This document shows, piece after piece, positions 1-8,752 of a stretch of DNA of 64,000 nucleotides. This DNA is from an uncultured Bacteroidia bacterium. Lineage in GTDB: Bacteria > Bacteroidota > Bacteroidia > Bacteroidales > UBA932. The notes beneath the pieces are model-generated. The model worked only from the letters and a program-made list of their open reading frames with translations, made no database searches and was not told the origin of the DNA. Location of the stretch: NCBI GenBank assembly GCA_902785785.1, contig CADAAA010000009.1:34870-98869 (forward strand), given 5' to 3'. Every line of letters starts with the position of its first letter. The first letter of the stretch is position 1. A program made the translations under genes and the position numbers.

Positions 1-341
1 TCATTGGCCTTAAGTTCGGGATACTGCTCGGCCACGAGGTTGATGTTGCGGACGAGGCCGGTGAGGACCTGCTCCTGAGCCTGCGCCTCGGCGACCGTGC
101 TCTCTCCGGTGATGTTCTTGCGCTGGGCGATGACGTCACGCAAAGTATTGTACTCGTGCTCGTTGTATGACTTGACGAGCTCAACGAGGGCGGTAAGGGC
201 ATCCCAGCGGCTTGCCTGCTGGACACCGATCTGACTGAGCGCGTTCTTGCAGAGCTCGTCCTTCTCGACGAGTTTGCGCTGAACACCGATGACCCAAAGC
301 ACCAACAAGGCGACAATGGCAAGAATGATAAGGAGTGTCAT
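1..341 (-). CDS. lemA: LemA family protein (3' end beyond window)
   Basis: Translated from the ATG at 341, the frame stays open to the window edge (about 113 residues). It begins with one N-terminal hydrophobic segment (MTLLIILAIVALLVLWVIG) and continues with a charged helical region containing LCKNALSQIGVQQASRWDAL and LVELVKSYNEHEYNTL. This is the usual LemA layout: a single N-terminal anchor followed by a long helical domain. LemA proteins are membrane-anchored and their biochemical role is not established. The gene lies 22 bases after the bactofilin gene on the same strand, so it is probably the last gene of a secA-bactofilin-lemA transcript. The C-terminal part is outside the window. Confidence 0.85.
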   Translation of the reverse strand, partial: MTLLIILAIVALLVLWVIGVQRKLVEKDELCKNALSQIGVQQASRWDALTALVELVKSYNEHEYNTLRDVIAQRKNITGESTVAEAQAQEQVLTGLVRNINLVAEQYPELKAN

Positions 342-363
342 GGTATCGATGGTTTAATAATGA

Positions 364-804
364 TTACTTGGGCTGGACCGGCTGGGGCTGGGGAGCGGCG
401 GCCGGCTTCTGCGGAGCAGCCGCGGGGGCCGCGCCGACCAGGCGGTCGAAATCGGACTCGGTGATCATCTGGCAGGTGCCGTCGAACCTTGCATCGAGCT
501 CGACCTGAAGGCGCTTGATGTGGAGGTCGCCCTTGACCTTGGAAGAGCTCTTGAGCGACAGGGTGTCCTTGACATAGAAGTTGCCTTCCATCGTACCCCA
601 GAAGTCGACGTTGGCGCAGATGATGTCGCCCTTGATGAGGGCTTTCTCGCCGACGACCACGCGGCCCTTGGACTTGATCTTTCCTTCGAAGGTGCCGTCG
701 ATGCGGATGTCGTTGGAAGAGGAGATCTCACCCTTGACGACGGTGCCGGTGGAGATCCTGCTGACTTCGTTCACATTTACTGTAGGTTCCATTGTTTTAG
801 CCAT
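364..804 (-). CDS. Bactofilin (polymer-forming cytoskeletal protein)
   Basis: The 146-residue product has the bactofilin core (DUF583) of short beta-helical repeats rich in G, V and I, with recognisable turns such as STGTVVKGEISSSNDIRIDG, FEGKIKSKGRVVVG and KVKGDLHIKRLQVE, at about residues 15-115. The C-terminal tail is low complexity, rich in Ala, Pro and Gln. Bactofilins self-assemble without nucleotide into filaments at the inner face of the membrane and serve as scaffolds in cell shape and envelope processes. It lies between secA (22-base gap) and lemA (22-base gap) on one strand. Length and domain are typical. The partner process in this organism cannot be told from the sequence. Confidence 0.9.
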   Translation of the reverse strand: MAKTMEPTVNVNEVSRISTGTVVKGEISSSNDIRIDGTFEGKIKSKGRVVVGEKALIKGDIICANVDFWGTMEGNFYVKDTLSLKSSSKVKGDLHIKRLQVELDARFDGTCQMITESDFDRLVGAAPAAAPQKPAAAPQPQPVQPK

Positions 805-826
805 ATCTTTTTATTTGTTTGTTCCG

Positions 827-3800
827 TTATACTATGCCCTTGCCGTGGCAGTTCTTGTACTTCAGGCCGCTGCCGCAGGGGCACGGGTCGTTGCGCCCGA
901 CGCGCTTGTCGACCTTGACCGGGGTGTTGGCCTTCTGCTCTCCGTTGGTGGAGAGATTGTCATGCTGCGTACGCATCTGGCTCATGTCCGTGCGGCGTGG
1001 GGCCTGCGCCTGGCGGGGCGCCGAGACATCGTCGCGCAGCGGGATGAACGCGCGCAGCAGGAAGGACAGGACGTCCTGGTTCAGCTCTTCGAGCATGGCA
1101 GCGAAGAGGTTGTAGGCTTCGAGCTTGTAGACCACGAGCGGGTCCTTCTGCTCGTAGGTGGCGTTCTGGACGCTCTGCTTGAGGTCGTCCATCTCGCGGA
1201 GGTGCTCCTTCCAGTGCTCGTCGATCTGGTAGAGGATAATGGTCTGGCTGAGGCGTTTGGCGACCTCGCGGGACTCGGTCTCGTAGGCTTTCTTGAGGTC
1301 GACCGAGAGGTTGAGCATCTTGCGTCCGTCGCTGATCGGGAGAGCGATGTTCTGGTACATGGAGCCCTGCTTCTCGTAGACCTGTTTGATGATCGGGGCG
1401 ACCTTGGTCACGAGCGCATCCATACGGCGGTTGTATACCTCGTACATATGTTCGCAGAGCTTGTCGGCGATCTCCTGCTCCTTGGCCTTCTCGTAGAACT
1501 CGGCATCGAAACCGAGGTCGATGGAAAGCTTGGCCATCACCGTCTGCTCGAAATCCTCGTAAGGCATTCCCTTGGCGGATTCGGCGATGATGGCGGCGGT
1601 ATCGGTCATCATGTTCATGACGTCGATCTCGATACGCTCTCCTGAGATGGCGTTACGACGGCGTGAGTAGATGGCCTCGCGCTGATAGTTCATCACGTCA
1701 TCATACTCGAGCAGGCGCTTACGGATGCCGAAGTTGTTCTCCTCGACCTTCTTCTGAGCCTTCTCGATGGCGTTGGAGAGCATCGGGGCCTCGAGGGCCT
1801 CGTCCTCCTGCATGCCGAGACGGTCGACAACACCGGCTATCTTCTCGGAGCCGAAGAGGCGCATGAGCTTGTCCTCGAGCGAGATGTAGAAGGTGGAGCT
1901 TCCGGGGTCGCCCTGGCGGCCGGAACGGCCGCGCAGCTGGCGGTCGACACGACGGGAGTCGTGGCGCTCGGTGCCGATGATGGCGAGACCGCCCGCCTTC
2001 TTGACTTCCGGCGAGAGTTTGATATCGGTTCCACGGCCGGCCATGTTGGTGGCGATGGTGACGGCCGAGGTCTGGCCCGCCTGGGCGACGATCTCGGCCT
2101 CACGCGCGTGCTCCTTGGCGTTCAGCACGTTGTGCTTGATGCCGCGGAGACGGAGCATGCGGCTGAGGAGCTCGGAGGTCTCCACGTCAGTGGTACCGAC
2201 GAGCACCGGCCTGCCGGCCTTCGACAACTCAACTACGCGGTTGATAACGGCCGCGTACTTTGCCTTCTTTGTCTTGTAGATAAGGTCCTCCTGGTCGTCG
2301 CGTATCACCGGACGGTTGGTCGGGATGACGACGACATCAAGCTTGTAGATGCTCCAGAACTCGCCCGCCTCGGTCTCGGCGGTACCAGTCATACCGGCGA
2401 GCTTGTGGTACATCCTGAAGTAGTTCTGCAGGGTGATGGTGGCGAAGGTCTGGGTGGCCGCCTCGACCTTGACGTTCTCCTTGGCCTCGACGGCCTGGTG
2501 GAGACCGTCACTCCAGCGGCGTCCCTCCATGATACGGCCGGTACTCTCGTCGACGATCTTGACCTTGTTGTCATCGGAGATGATGTAGTCGATGTCCTTG
2601 GTGAACATCGCATAGGCCTTGAGGAGCTGCTCCACTACGTGGACACGCTCGCTCTTCAGCGAGAATTCCTCCATCAGGGCGTCCTTCTTCTCCTGCTTTT
2701 CGGCGGCAGAGATATTCTCGGCCATGATCTCGGCGGTACGCGCGCCTACGTCGGGCAGGATGAAGAAGTCCTCGTTGCCGACGGACTTGGCCAGCATGGC
2801 GTCGCCCTTGTCGGTCTTGACGACGGAGTTCTGTTTCTCGTTGATGACGAAGTAGAGGTCGTCGGTGACGACAGGCATCTCCTTCTCATTGTCCTGCATG
2901 TAGTAGTTCTCGACCTTTTGGAGGAGGGTCTTGATACCGGGCTCGCTGAGGTACTTGATGAGGGGCTGGTACTTCGGAAGGCCCTTGTGGGCACGCAGGA
3001 GGAGCTTGCCGCCCTCTGCCTCGTCGCCGGCGGCGATGAGTTTCTTGGCATCGTTCAGGCACTGGTTCACGAGGGTGCGCTGACTGGTGTAAAGGCGCTC
3101 CACATAGGGCTTGAACTCCATGTACTGGGCATCGTCCTCGGCCTGGGCTACCGGACCGGATATGATGAGAGGGGTACGGGCATCGTCGATGAGCACCGAG
3201 TCTACCTCATCGACGATGGCGTAATGATGCTTGCGCTGGACAAGGTCCTGGGCGCGGGTAGCCATGTTGTCGCGGAGGTAGTCGAAACCGAACTCGTTGT
3301 TGGTACCGAAGGTGATGTCGCAGTCATATGCGCGCTTGCGCTGGTCACTGTTGGGCTGATGCTTGTCGATACAGTCCACGGACAGGCCATGGAACATGTA
3401 GAGCGGTCCCATCCACTCTGAGTCACGCTTGGACAGGTAGTCGTTGACGGTAACCACGTGGACTCCCTTTCCGGCGAGGGCGTTGAGGAAGACCGGGAGC
3501 GTAGCGACGAGGGTCTTGCCCTCGCCGGTGGCCATCTCGGCGATCTTGCCCTGATGCAGGATGGTACCGCCGATGAGCTGCACGTCATAATGGACCATGT
3601 CCCAGGTGATCTCATTGCCGCCGGCGACCCAGTGGTTCTGGTATACGGCGGTGTCGCCTTCGATATGTACGAAGTCGTGATTGATACTGAGGTCACGGTC
3701 GAACTGGGTGGCGGTCACCTCGATGAACTCGTTCTGCGCGAAACGGCGTGCAGTGGACTTCATGATGGCGAAAGCCTCCGGAAGGATCTCGTCGAGGCAC

Positions 3801-4105
3801 TTCTCGATGGCCTCGTCCTCATCCTTCACAAGCTTGTCAGACTCGGTGGCGAGCTTTTCCTTCTCGGCCACGGGGAGGTCGCCCTCCAGTGCCTGGCGGA
3901 TCTCCTCGATGCGCGCCTCGAACGGAGCTTCAACTTCGCGGAGCTTCTCCCTGAGGGCGGCTGAACGGGCACGGAGCCCGTCGTTTGAGAGTTTGTCTAT
4001 ACTGTCGTACCCGGCCAGGATCTTGTCAAGGATAGGCTTGACCTGCTTCATGTCCCTGTCAGCCTTGGTACCGAATAATTTTCCTATAATGCTTGCAAAT
4101 GCCAT
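827..4105 (-). CDS. secA: Protein translocase ATPase SecA
   Basis: The 1092-residue product is the motor of the Sec pathway, driving preproteins through SecYEG by ATP hydrolysis. It has the Walker A region ATGEGKT at about residue 192-198, the [19 protein letters not shown] Walker B/DEAD region, helicase motifs such as GRGTDIKL and [14 protein letters not shown], and a C-terminal zinc-binding SEC-C motif ([13 protein letters not shown]) for SecB or ribosome contact. The length is longer than the E. coli protein (about 900) but usual for Bacteroidota, which carry extra loops. It is the first gene of the run with bactofilin and lemA. A TAATTTTG box on the minus strand at 4180-4187 implies a leader of about 65 bases. 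Confidence 0.97.
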   Translation of the reverse strand: MAFASIIGKLFGTKADRDMKQVKPILDKILAGYDSIDKLSNDGLRARSAALREKLREVEAPFEARIEEIRQALEGDLPVAEKEKLATESDKLVKDEDEAIEKCLDEILPEAFAIMKSTARRFAQNEFIEVTATQFDRDLSINHDFVHIEGDTAVYQNHWVAGGNEITWDMVHYDVQLIGGTILHQGKIAEMATGEGKTLVATLPVFLNALAGKGVHVVTVNDYLSKRDSEWMGPLYMFHGLSVDCIDKHQPNSDQRKRAYDCDITFGTNNEFGFDYLRDNMATRAQDLVQRKHHYAIVDEVDSVLIDDARTPLIISGPVAQAEDDAQYMEFKPYVERLYTSQRTLVNQCLNDAKKLIAAGDEAEGGKLLLRAHKGLPKYQPLIKYLSEPGIKTLLQKVENYYMQDNEKEMPVVTDDLYFVINEKQNSVVKTDKGDAMLAKSVGNEDFFILPDVGARTAEIMAENISAAEKQEKKDALMEEFSLKSERVHVVEQLLKAYAMFTKDIDYIISDDNKVKIVDESTGRIMEGRRWSDGLHQAVEAKENVKVEAATQTFATITLQNYFRMYHKLAGMTGTAETEAGEFWSIYKLDVVVIPTNRPVIRDDQEDLIYKTKKAKYAAVINRVVELSKAGRPVLVGTTDVETSELLSRMLRLRGIKHNVLNAKEHAREAEIVAQAGQTSAVTIATNMAGRGTDIKLSPEVKKAGGLAIIGTERHDSRRVDRQLRGRSGRQGDPGSSTFYISLEDKLMRLFGSEKIAGVVDRLGMQEDEALEAPMLSNAIEKAQKKVEENNFGIRKRLLEYDDVMNYQREAIYSRRRNAISGERIEIDVMNMMTDTAAIIAESAKGMPYEDFEQTVMAKLSIDLGFDAEFYEKAKEQEIADKLCEHMYEVYNRRMDALVTKVAPIIKQVYEKQGSMYQNIALPISDGRKMLNLSVDLKKAYETESREVAKRLSQTIILYQIDEHWKEHLREMDDLKQSVQNATYEQKDPLVVYKLEAYNLFAAMLEELNQDVLSFLLRAFIPLRDDVSAPRQAQAPRRTDMSQMRTQHDNLSTNGEQKANTPVKVDKRVGRNDPCPCGSGLKYKNCHGKGIV

Positions 4106-4179
4106 AATAAACGTGTCGTATCTTCAACTCCGGACGGTCAGTGTTACAGCCCCTCCGGACTCAAAAAACCATATTCATG

Positions 4180-4187
4180 CAAAATTA
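4180..4187 (-). promoter_or_regulatory. Predicted -7 box of secA
   Basis: The minus strand reads TAATTTTG, matching the Bacteroidota TAnnTTTG -7 element. It is divergent from the glycosyltransferase promoter at 4242-4249, so both transcripts start in the same 150-base gap. Confidence 0.55.
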
Positions 4188-4241
4188 CTCATTTTACCCG
4201 ACATTAACAAAATCATTGCCCAAAGTTTCCAACATAAACGC

Positions 4242-4249
4242 TATATTTG
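4242..4249 (+). promoter_or_regulatory. Predicted -7 box of the GT2 gene, unusually close to the ATG
   Basis: TATATTTG is a full match to TAnnTTTG, and only six bases separate it from the ATG at 4256. If used, the mRNA would be leaderless or nearly so. Confidence 0.55.
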
Positions 4250-4255
4250 TATTCC

Positions 4256-5302
4256 ATGTTCGACGTCAGCATCATCATCGTTTGCATGAACAGGCCGGAC
4301 AATCTGTATCCGTGCCTTGAGAGTATCCGCAGGACGACCGTCAGAGTCTCCTACGAGGTGCTGGTGGTGGCGTATATGTACGATCCGGCAGGGCTGGCGA
4401 AGGCAAGGGAGGATTTCCCTTGGGTGAGATTTATCGAGAGCAATGAGATACGTGGGTTCTCGGAGAATAACAACCTTGCGCTGAAGCAGGCGAAAGGCCG
4501 ATATTGTTTCATTTTGAACGATGACACAGAACTGCCGGAGGGTGGTATTTGGGAAGATACCGGGATAAAGGCTGAAGAGGATGAGAGGACTCTGAAAAAA
4601 GTGCCGGGGACGATTGACCGTCTGGTGGAGGATTTCGAGGCGCTGCCGGAGGGGACTGCAATAGTGAGTCCGACGCTGCTGAATGCGGACGGCACGCTTC
4701 AGCTTTGCGGCCGGCCGCCATACCCTGCCCGGCACTATGTGCTGCAGCAGTGGCATCTCTTCAGCGAACCGAAGGACAGCACCGCCGGGCAGGAGCCTGC
4801 GGCAGGAGTCAATGGACGTAAATTATTCAGGTCCTGGAACATAACCGGAGCTGCATTCCTTATCCCCACCGACCTGTTCAGGGAACTGGGATGGTTTGAC
4901 GAGAGGTTTTTCTTTACTCCGGAGGATATCGCACTTGGCACTCTGGCCTGCCGCAAGGGATATAGTCTGTACGTCGATACATCTGCGCAGGTAGTACACA
5001 AGTGGCGCACGACCGCTTCGCGGATGATGCGCGCCATCAGGCCGACGGCGGTCCGCGGGTCGCTGATGCATTTCTCTGACTTCAAGCCATGGAAATACGC
5101 GCTCCTGGCCGTGCCGGTCTGGCTCGCAGAGACCGGCAAGCGCGCGAAGGCCGCCGTCGCGCAAGCGCTGCGGCCGAGCCCCGCGCACCGCACGGAGCTG
5201 CTCACCTACCGCAACATCACCCGGAGCATCTTCACCGGGAAGATGCCGAAGGATATCTTTACCAAGTATTATAACGAGATACAAAAGGAGAGCGGGAAAT
5301 GA
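4256..5302 (+). CDS. Family 2 glycosyltransferase
   Basis: The 348-residue product starts directly with the GT-A fold first strand (VSIIIVCMNRPDNLYPCLESI), followed by the nucleotide-sugar DxD-like motif NDDTELPEGG at about residue 88 and the acceptor-side region WFDERFFFTPEDIALGTLACRKG at about 215, the rhamnosyltransferase-like pattern seen in WbbL-type enzymes. A TTG three codons upstream is possible, but the ATG at 4256 keeps the conserved strand at the N-terminus. It probably transfers a sugar in O-antigen, capsule or exopolysaccharide synthesis at the cytoplasmic face of the inner membrane. It overlaps the next gene by four bases (ATGA), so the two are translationally coupled. The exact sugar cannot be predicted. 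Confidence 0.85.
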   Translation: MFDVSIIIVCMNRPDNLYPCLESIRRTTVRVSYEVLVVAYMYDPAGLAKAREDFPWVRFIESNEIRGFSENNNLALKQAKGRYCFILNDDTELPEGGIWEDTGIKAEEDERTLKKVPGTIDRLVEDFEALPEGTAIVSPTLLNADGTLQLCGRPPYPARHYVLQQWHLFSEPKDSTAGQEPAAGVNGRKLFRSWNITGAAFLIPTDLFRELGWFDERFFFTPEDIALGTLACRKGYSLYVDTSAQVVHKWRTTASRMMRAIRPTAVRGSLMHFSDFKPWKYALLAVPVWLAETGKRAKAAVAQALRPSPAHRTELLTYRNITRSIFTGKMPKDIFTKYYNEIQKESGK

Positions 5303-6198
5303 GGATAGAAAAACTGCTGAAGCTGCATCAGGCTTACAAGGGAACCACAAGGCTGCGTAAAGGCAACCCCGTATCACGGGCATTCGCTGGCGCCATGGCT
5401 TCCTTTACCGGTCTCCGTATTTTCTTGAATTACAAACTCTTCCGTCCACCCCTTCCCAATGCTTTACCTGGTGGCGATGGGCCAGTCATATCCATGACTT
5501 CCTTTCCTCCCAGAATGAAACACCTATGGATGGTGATAGATTTGCTGATGCGGCAGGAGACAAAACCTTCATGCATCAATTTGTGTCTATACCAGGGCGA
5601 TTTCCCTGACAGGAAACTGCCTGAGTCCCTTGCACCGTACTTTGAACGGGGTCTCAGGATCATCTGGGCCGATGATAATCTTAAGCCGCACCTCAAATAC
5701 CATTACACTTTCAAGGAGGAATTGAAAGGCAGGGAACGACCCGTAATAACCGTCGATGATGACCTCTTCTATCCAATCGACATGACAACGAGGTTGATGA
5801 GGCTTCATAAAGAGTACCCTGATGCTGTGTGTGCCAACATAACCAAGCGCATAAAAGGCCCCATGTACAACGCATGGGAGATTGAGACCCAGAGCCATTC
5901 TCCTGACGATGAATTGCTTGCACTAGGATTCGGGGCAGTCCTGTATCCCTGTTCTTTCTACCGGTCAGAGTGTATTTATGACCTTGATGCGATCCGCGAA
6001 CTGTGTCTTAAAGCGGATGACCTTTGGTTGAAGAGATGCGAGAAGAAAACAGGTACCGGTGTCGCTACTGGTGCATTCATGGCAGTCCCACCAGAGTTAC
6101 CGTCATCGCAGAGCGTAAGCCTGTCGTCTTCAAATGTCGCCCAAGGCAGGAATGATATTGCCTGGGCAGCATTGGAACGTTACGATTCAAAAAAGTAG
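5299..6198 (+). CDS. Putative GT-A type glycosyltransferase
   Basis: The 299-residue product has an N-terminal basic stretch, then PVISMTSFPPRMKHLWMVID at about residue 62, and a strong DxD-like metal site in RPVITVDDDLFYP at about 145-157, followed by CANITKRIKG. It resembles the small glycosyltransferases of surface-polysaccharide clusters but I cannot assign a family with certainty. It is coupled to the upstream GT2 gene by an ATGA overlap. By eye it is more AT-rich and uses more A/T-ending codons than its neighbours, which suggests recent acquisition, as is common for surface-polysaccharide genes. The stop abuts the stop of the convergent pyruvyl transferase gene with no spacer, so no terminator lies between them. 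Confidence 0.65.
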   Translation: MRIEKLLKLHQAYKGTTRLRKGNPVSRAFAGAMASFTGLRIFLNYKLFRPPLPNALPGGDGPVISMTSFPPRMKHLWMVIDLLMRQETKPSCINLCLYQGDFPDRKLPESLAPYFERGLRIIWADDNLKPHLKYHYTFKEELKGRERPVITVDDDLFYPIDMTTRLMRLHKEYPDAVCANITKRIKGPMYNAWEIETQSHSPDDELLALGFGAVLYPCSFYRSECIYDLDAIRELCLKADDLWLKRCEKKTGTGVATGAFMAVPPELPSSQSVSLSSSNVAQGRNDIAWAALERYDSKK

Positions 6199-7503
6199 TT
6201 ATCTCCTCCGGGAACGGGAAGAATCCTTGACGACACTGACGAAACGCTCGAAGCATTCCGTCGTGGCATTCTTGGCCTTGCGGCGCGCTTCATCGTCCGG
6301 GGCGAGCCGCTGCATCCTGTCCAGGATGCGTGCGATCGCCACCTCGGCCTCGAAGGTGAGCGCTCCCGCAGCGGGCTCGCCGACGCGCGACTCGGCCGCA
6401 GGCCTGCGGCCGCGCGGCGGCTCCAGCGCCAGCGTGATATCCACCACACGGTCCTGCTTGCCCAGAGCCTCCAGCATTCCGAGGATACGGCCCTCGTAAT
6501 TGAGGGTCACGAACGGGACGTTGTTGTTGATAGCAAAGACTATCGAATGATAACGGGCTCCCACGACGCACTTCGCTCCCGAGATAACGGCCTGATGACA
6601 CTCGGAGGGCAGGGTATCCGGAAGAACCACCACCCTATTGTCAGACACATCCTCCGCTATATCCTTGAAGAAAGCGTAATCGGTGGAGGCATAGTCGCGC
6701 CCGCAGAAAAGTTGCGGGAGCATGGCGATCCGGCACTCCGGGAATTGCTCCAGGATGCGCCTGGACAGTTCAGCGAAAAAGAGCTTGACCTGCGTCGGAG
6801 AGGAATGTCCCCCAAAATCCTTTGAATTGGAAATCAAATAATTGGGAACCAGCACGATATACTCCCCTTCTCCAAGTGCATCACTTACCTCCATAGGCAG
6901 CTGCACCATCGGCGTATAGAGGAAAGAGGTATCCAGAGTCGGGACATACTGCGCGCCCAGCGCCCCCGCGATACGGCATGACTCCGGGTCGCGCAGCGAT
7001 ACGAAGTCAGCCTTTCTCAAAACCCTGCGGGACAGCAAGTTGAACCTCTTGTGAAGGGGGCTGTCATCCAGGAACGGGCCTATGGAACGGCCGTAATATG
7101 CCATGTGACGGCCTGCATACTCCGCTATGGTGGCGAAGAAAAGATGGTCCCAGTCATAACGCGCCCCGAGACTGTTGTCGCCGGGGGACGAGATGATCCA
7201 ATCGGCCTTGCGGCAACGCCTGGCGATATCCCTGGCTATGGGATTGAAGTACCACAGGAAACGGGTATTGCGTTCCAAACGACGCAGATAGCTGTTCAGA
7301 TACCTGTCGTCCACCGGGAGATTGGTATATATCATCCTCTGGTCGTCAACCCTGCACTCCTCCACAGCCTCCTGCGGACGGCCGGTGAAAAGCACCTCTA
7401 TGGTACAGTCGGGGAAATGCTGCAGAAGGGCAAACACGAGCGCCTTGTGTGCGGACTCGTCGCCCCGGTTGAACATAGGCTGATTGATCAGCAGGAATCT
7501 CAT
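6199..7503 (-). CDS. Polysaccharide pyruvyl transferase family protein
   Basis: The 434-residue product begins MRFLLINQPMFNRGDESAHKA, matching the N-terminal nucleotide-binding strand and glycine/asparagine loop of the polysaccharide pyruvyl transferase family. Later regions (ISSPGDNSLGA; CVVGARYHSIVFAINNNVPFVTLNYEGRILGML) fit the C-terminal GT-B-like lobe. The family adds pyruvate ketals or related groups to surface polysaccharides in the cytoplasm. A reading with 35 extra N-terminal codons exists but would run into the tRNA at 7583, so the ATG at 7503 is preferred; the TACCTTTG box at 7527-7534 supports this. The last 60 residues include a GC-rich, Arg/Ala/Pro-rich stretch over a perfect 18-bp palindrome (6394-6411). 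Confidence 0.85.
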   Translation of the reverse strand: MRFLLINQPMFNRGDESAHKALVFALLQHFPDCTIEVLFTGRPQEAVEECRVDDQRMIYTNLPVDDRYLNSYLRRLERNTRFLWYFNPIARDIARRCRKADWIISSPGDNSLGARYDWDHLFFATIAEYAGRHMAYYGRSIGPFLDDSPLHKRFNLLSRRVLRKADFVSLRDPESCRIAGALGAQYVPTLDTSFLYTPMVQLPMEVSDALGEGEYIVLVPNYLISNSKDFGGHSSPTQVKLFFAELSRRILEQFPECRIAMLPQLFCGRDYASTDYAFFKDIAEDVSDNRVVVLPDTLPSECHQAVISGAKCVVGARYHSIVFAINNNVPFVTLNYEGRILGMLEALGKQDRVVDITLALEPPRGRRPAAESRVGEPAAGALTFEAEVAIARILDRMQRLAPDDEARRKAKNATTECFERFVSVVKDSSRSRRR

Positions 7504-7526
7504 GACAGTGCGTTTTACGGTTGTTT

Positions 7527-7534
7527 CAAAGGTA
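7527..7534 (-). promoter_or_regulatory. Predicted -7 box of the pyruvyl transferase gene
   Basis: The minus strand reads TACCTTTG. The start ATG at 7503 would lie about 17-20 bases after the transcription start. It is back to back with the tRNA-Gly promoter. Confidence 0.55.
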
Positions 7535-7542
7535 CAAAGATT

Positions 7543-7573
7543 TTTGCGATATTCGATAGAATCGTTATATTTG
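7543..7573 (+). promoter_or_regulatory. Predicted promoter of tRNA-Gly
   Basis: TTTG at 7543-7546, a 19-base spacer and TATATTTG at 7566-7573 form a near-ideal Bacteroidota housekeeping promoter. The tRNA 5' end follows nine bases later. Confidence 0.75.
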
Positions 7574-7582
7574 TATCGCAAT

Positions 7583-7653
7583 GCGGGATTAGCACATCGG
7601 TAGTGCATTGGCTTCCCAAGCCAAGGAGGCGGGTCCGACTCCCGTATCCCGCT
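7583..7653 (+). tRNA. tRNA-Gly (anticodon CCC)
   Basis: A complete cloverleaf can be drawn. The acceptor stem is GCGGGAT with ATCCCGC, the D arm is GCAC-ATCGGTA-GTGC, the anticodon arm is TTGGC-TTCCCAA-GCCAA with anticodon CCC, and the T arm is GCGGG-TCCGACT-CCCGT with one G-T pair. The CCA end is not encoded. The strong promoter upstream and the terminator directly downstream make it a single-gene transcript. Confidence 0.95.
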
Positions 7654-7663
7654 CTATTACCTG

Positions 7664-7688
7664 GACCGCGCTGTTTCGCGGTCTTTTT
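7664..7688 (+). terminator. Rho-independent terminator of tRNA-Gly
   Basis: Stem GACCGCG (7664-7670) with CGCGGTC (7677-7683), a six-base loop and a run of five T. Confidence 0.85.
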
Positions 7689-7765
7689 GCTCTACTGGAT
7701 TTAAACTTTGGAAGGCTTGACCAATCTAACCACTAAAACGCGTTTAATTTTCTAGCAATAACACG

Positions 7766-8620
7766 ATGAAAGCTAAATTACTCATTTCGATTGCTTGCGG
7801 AGTCGCTCTTATCTGCGCATCCGCAGCAGCGCAGCCGCCTATGGGCGGCGGCGGATTCCCGGGTGGTGGCAGACCTCCAGGAGGAATGCCAGGAGGCGGT
7901 TTTCCCGGTGGCGGCGGATTCAACATGTCGTATGCCGGTGGTGTCGTCGACATGACCGCCCTTGCCAACTACCAGGCTGAGCGTATGGGCCGCGAACTCG
8001 GACTGACTCCCCAGCAGGTCAAGAAGATCGCCAAACTCAACAAGAAAGAGCTCGACCGTCGCATGAACCACATGCATAGCGTCGGCGTTCCCCGCATGGG
8101 CGGAATGCCCGGCATGGGTGGTCCCGGTATGGGCGGCGGACGTCCTGGCGGACCAGGCATGGGTGGCGGACGTCCCGGCGGACCCGGTATGGGTGGTGGA
8201 CGTCCCGGCGGATTCCCCGGCGGTGGTTTCCCCGGCATGATGCCTGACTCAACAGCAGCGGCAGCACCGACGATCGACCTCCCTCCCGAGGCTGCCAACA
8301 ATCCAGACCTACAGCAGGGTCTTGTCGCCATGAGCCGTCTCGAAGCCCTCGAGGAGACCCAGGCCGACATCAAGGCACGCATCAAGATCGAGAAGAAGAT
8401 GAAGAAGATCCTCACTGAAGAGCAGTATGCGCGCTGGTCAGCCCGCCGCGACGGACGCCACAACTTCATGCTGCGTCCCGAGGCTGAGTTCGATCTCGAC
8501 AATATCCCGGAGGAACTCCGCGAGCAGTTCATGGAGCGCATCCGCAGGGGCAGGTATCACGAGCAGAACAACAATCCCGAGCAGGGACAGGCTCCCGCCC
8601 CATTCATCCCTCAGATGTAA
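7766..8620 (+). CDS. Secreted LTxxQ/Spy-like protein with Gly-Met-Arg-Pro repeats
   Basis: The 284-residue product has a cleavable signal peptide (MKAKLLISIACGVALICASAAAQ). A Gly/Pro/Met-rich segment covers residues 25-55, and a second at about 112-160 contains near-exact copies of GPGMGGGRPG. Between and after these lie helical pieces with the LTPQQ and LTEEQY signatures of the Spy/CpxP family (LGLTPQQVKKIAKLNKKEL; KKMKKILTEEQYARWS). Such proteins are periplasmic, methionine-rich and often linked to metal or envelope stress. Here the function is not known. A shorter relative without the repeats lies at 31279-31653. The repeated DNA codes for the peptide repeats and is not a CRISPR array. Confidence 0.75.
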   Translation: MKAKLLISIACGVALICASAAAQPPMGGGGFPGGGRPPGGMPGGGFPGGGGFNMSYAGGVVDMTALANYQAERMGRELGLTPQQVKKIAKLNKKELDRRMNHMHSVGVPRMGGMPGMGGPGMGGGRPGGPGMGGGRPGGPGMGGGRPGGFPGGGFPGMMPDSTAAAAPTIDLPPEAANNPDLQQGLVAMSRLEALEETQADIKARIKIEKKMKKILTEEQYARWSARRDGRHNFMLRPEAEFDLDNIPEELREQFMERIRRGRYHEQNNNPEQGQAPAPFIPQM

Positions 8621-8646
8621 TCATCATCGGAGCATGACACATGATC

Positions 8647-8672
8647 AGCCCGGTTCCCTTCGGAATCGGGCT
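8647..8672 (+). terminator. Hairpin after the LTxxQ gene
   Basis: An 11-base stem AGCCCGGTTCC with GGAATCGGGCT (one mismatch) and loop CTTC. No long T run follows, so it may be a weak terminator or an mRNA-stabilising hairpin. Confidence 0.5.
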
Positions 8673-8752
8673 GTTCCGTATATTCATGCATTTGCCAATT
8701 AAGATATATATAAGTAAATTAGTAACCTGAAAACAACTATCACCCTATAGAC

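Noticed and set aside
581-3421. Long open frames antisense to secA
   Set aside because: They mirror the codon structure of secA in a GC-rich genome, have no conserved domain and lack their own promoters or start signals. The same holds for long antisense frames over nqr, xylB, susD and susC.
7504-7608. N-terminal extension of the pyruvyl transferase gene
   Set aside because: It would overlap the tRNA-Gly gene and both promoters; the family's conserved start is at the ATG at 7503.
7700-7740. Possible tRNA fragment after the tRNA-Gly terminator
   Set aside because: A few bases resemble a D arm on the minus strand, but no acceptor, anticodon or T arm can be formed.
8100-8230. Regular repeats resembling a CRISPR array
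   Set aside because: The period is about 30 bases, in frame and without unique spacers; they code for the GPGMGGGRPG peptide repeats.
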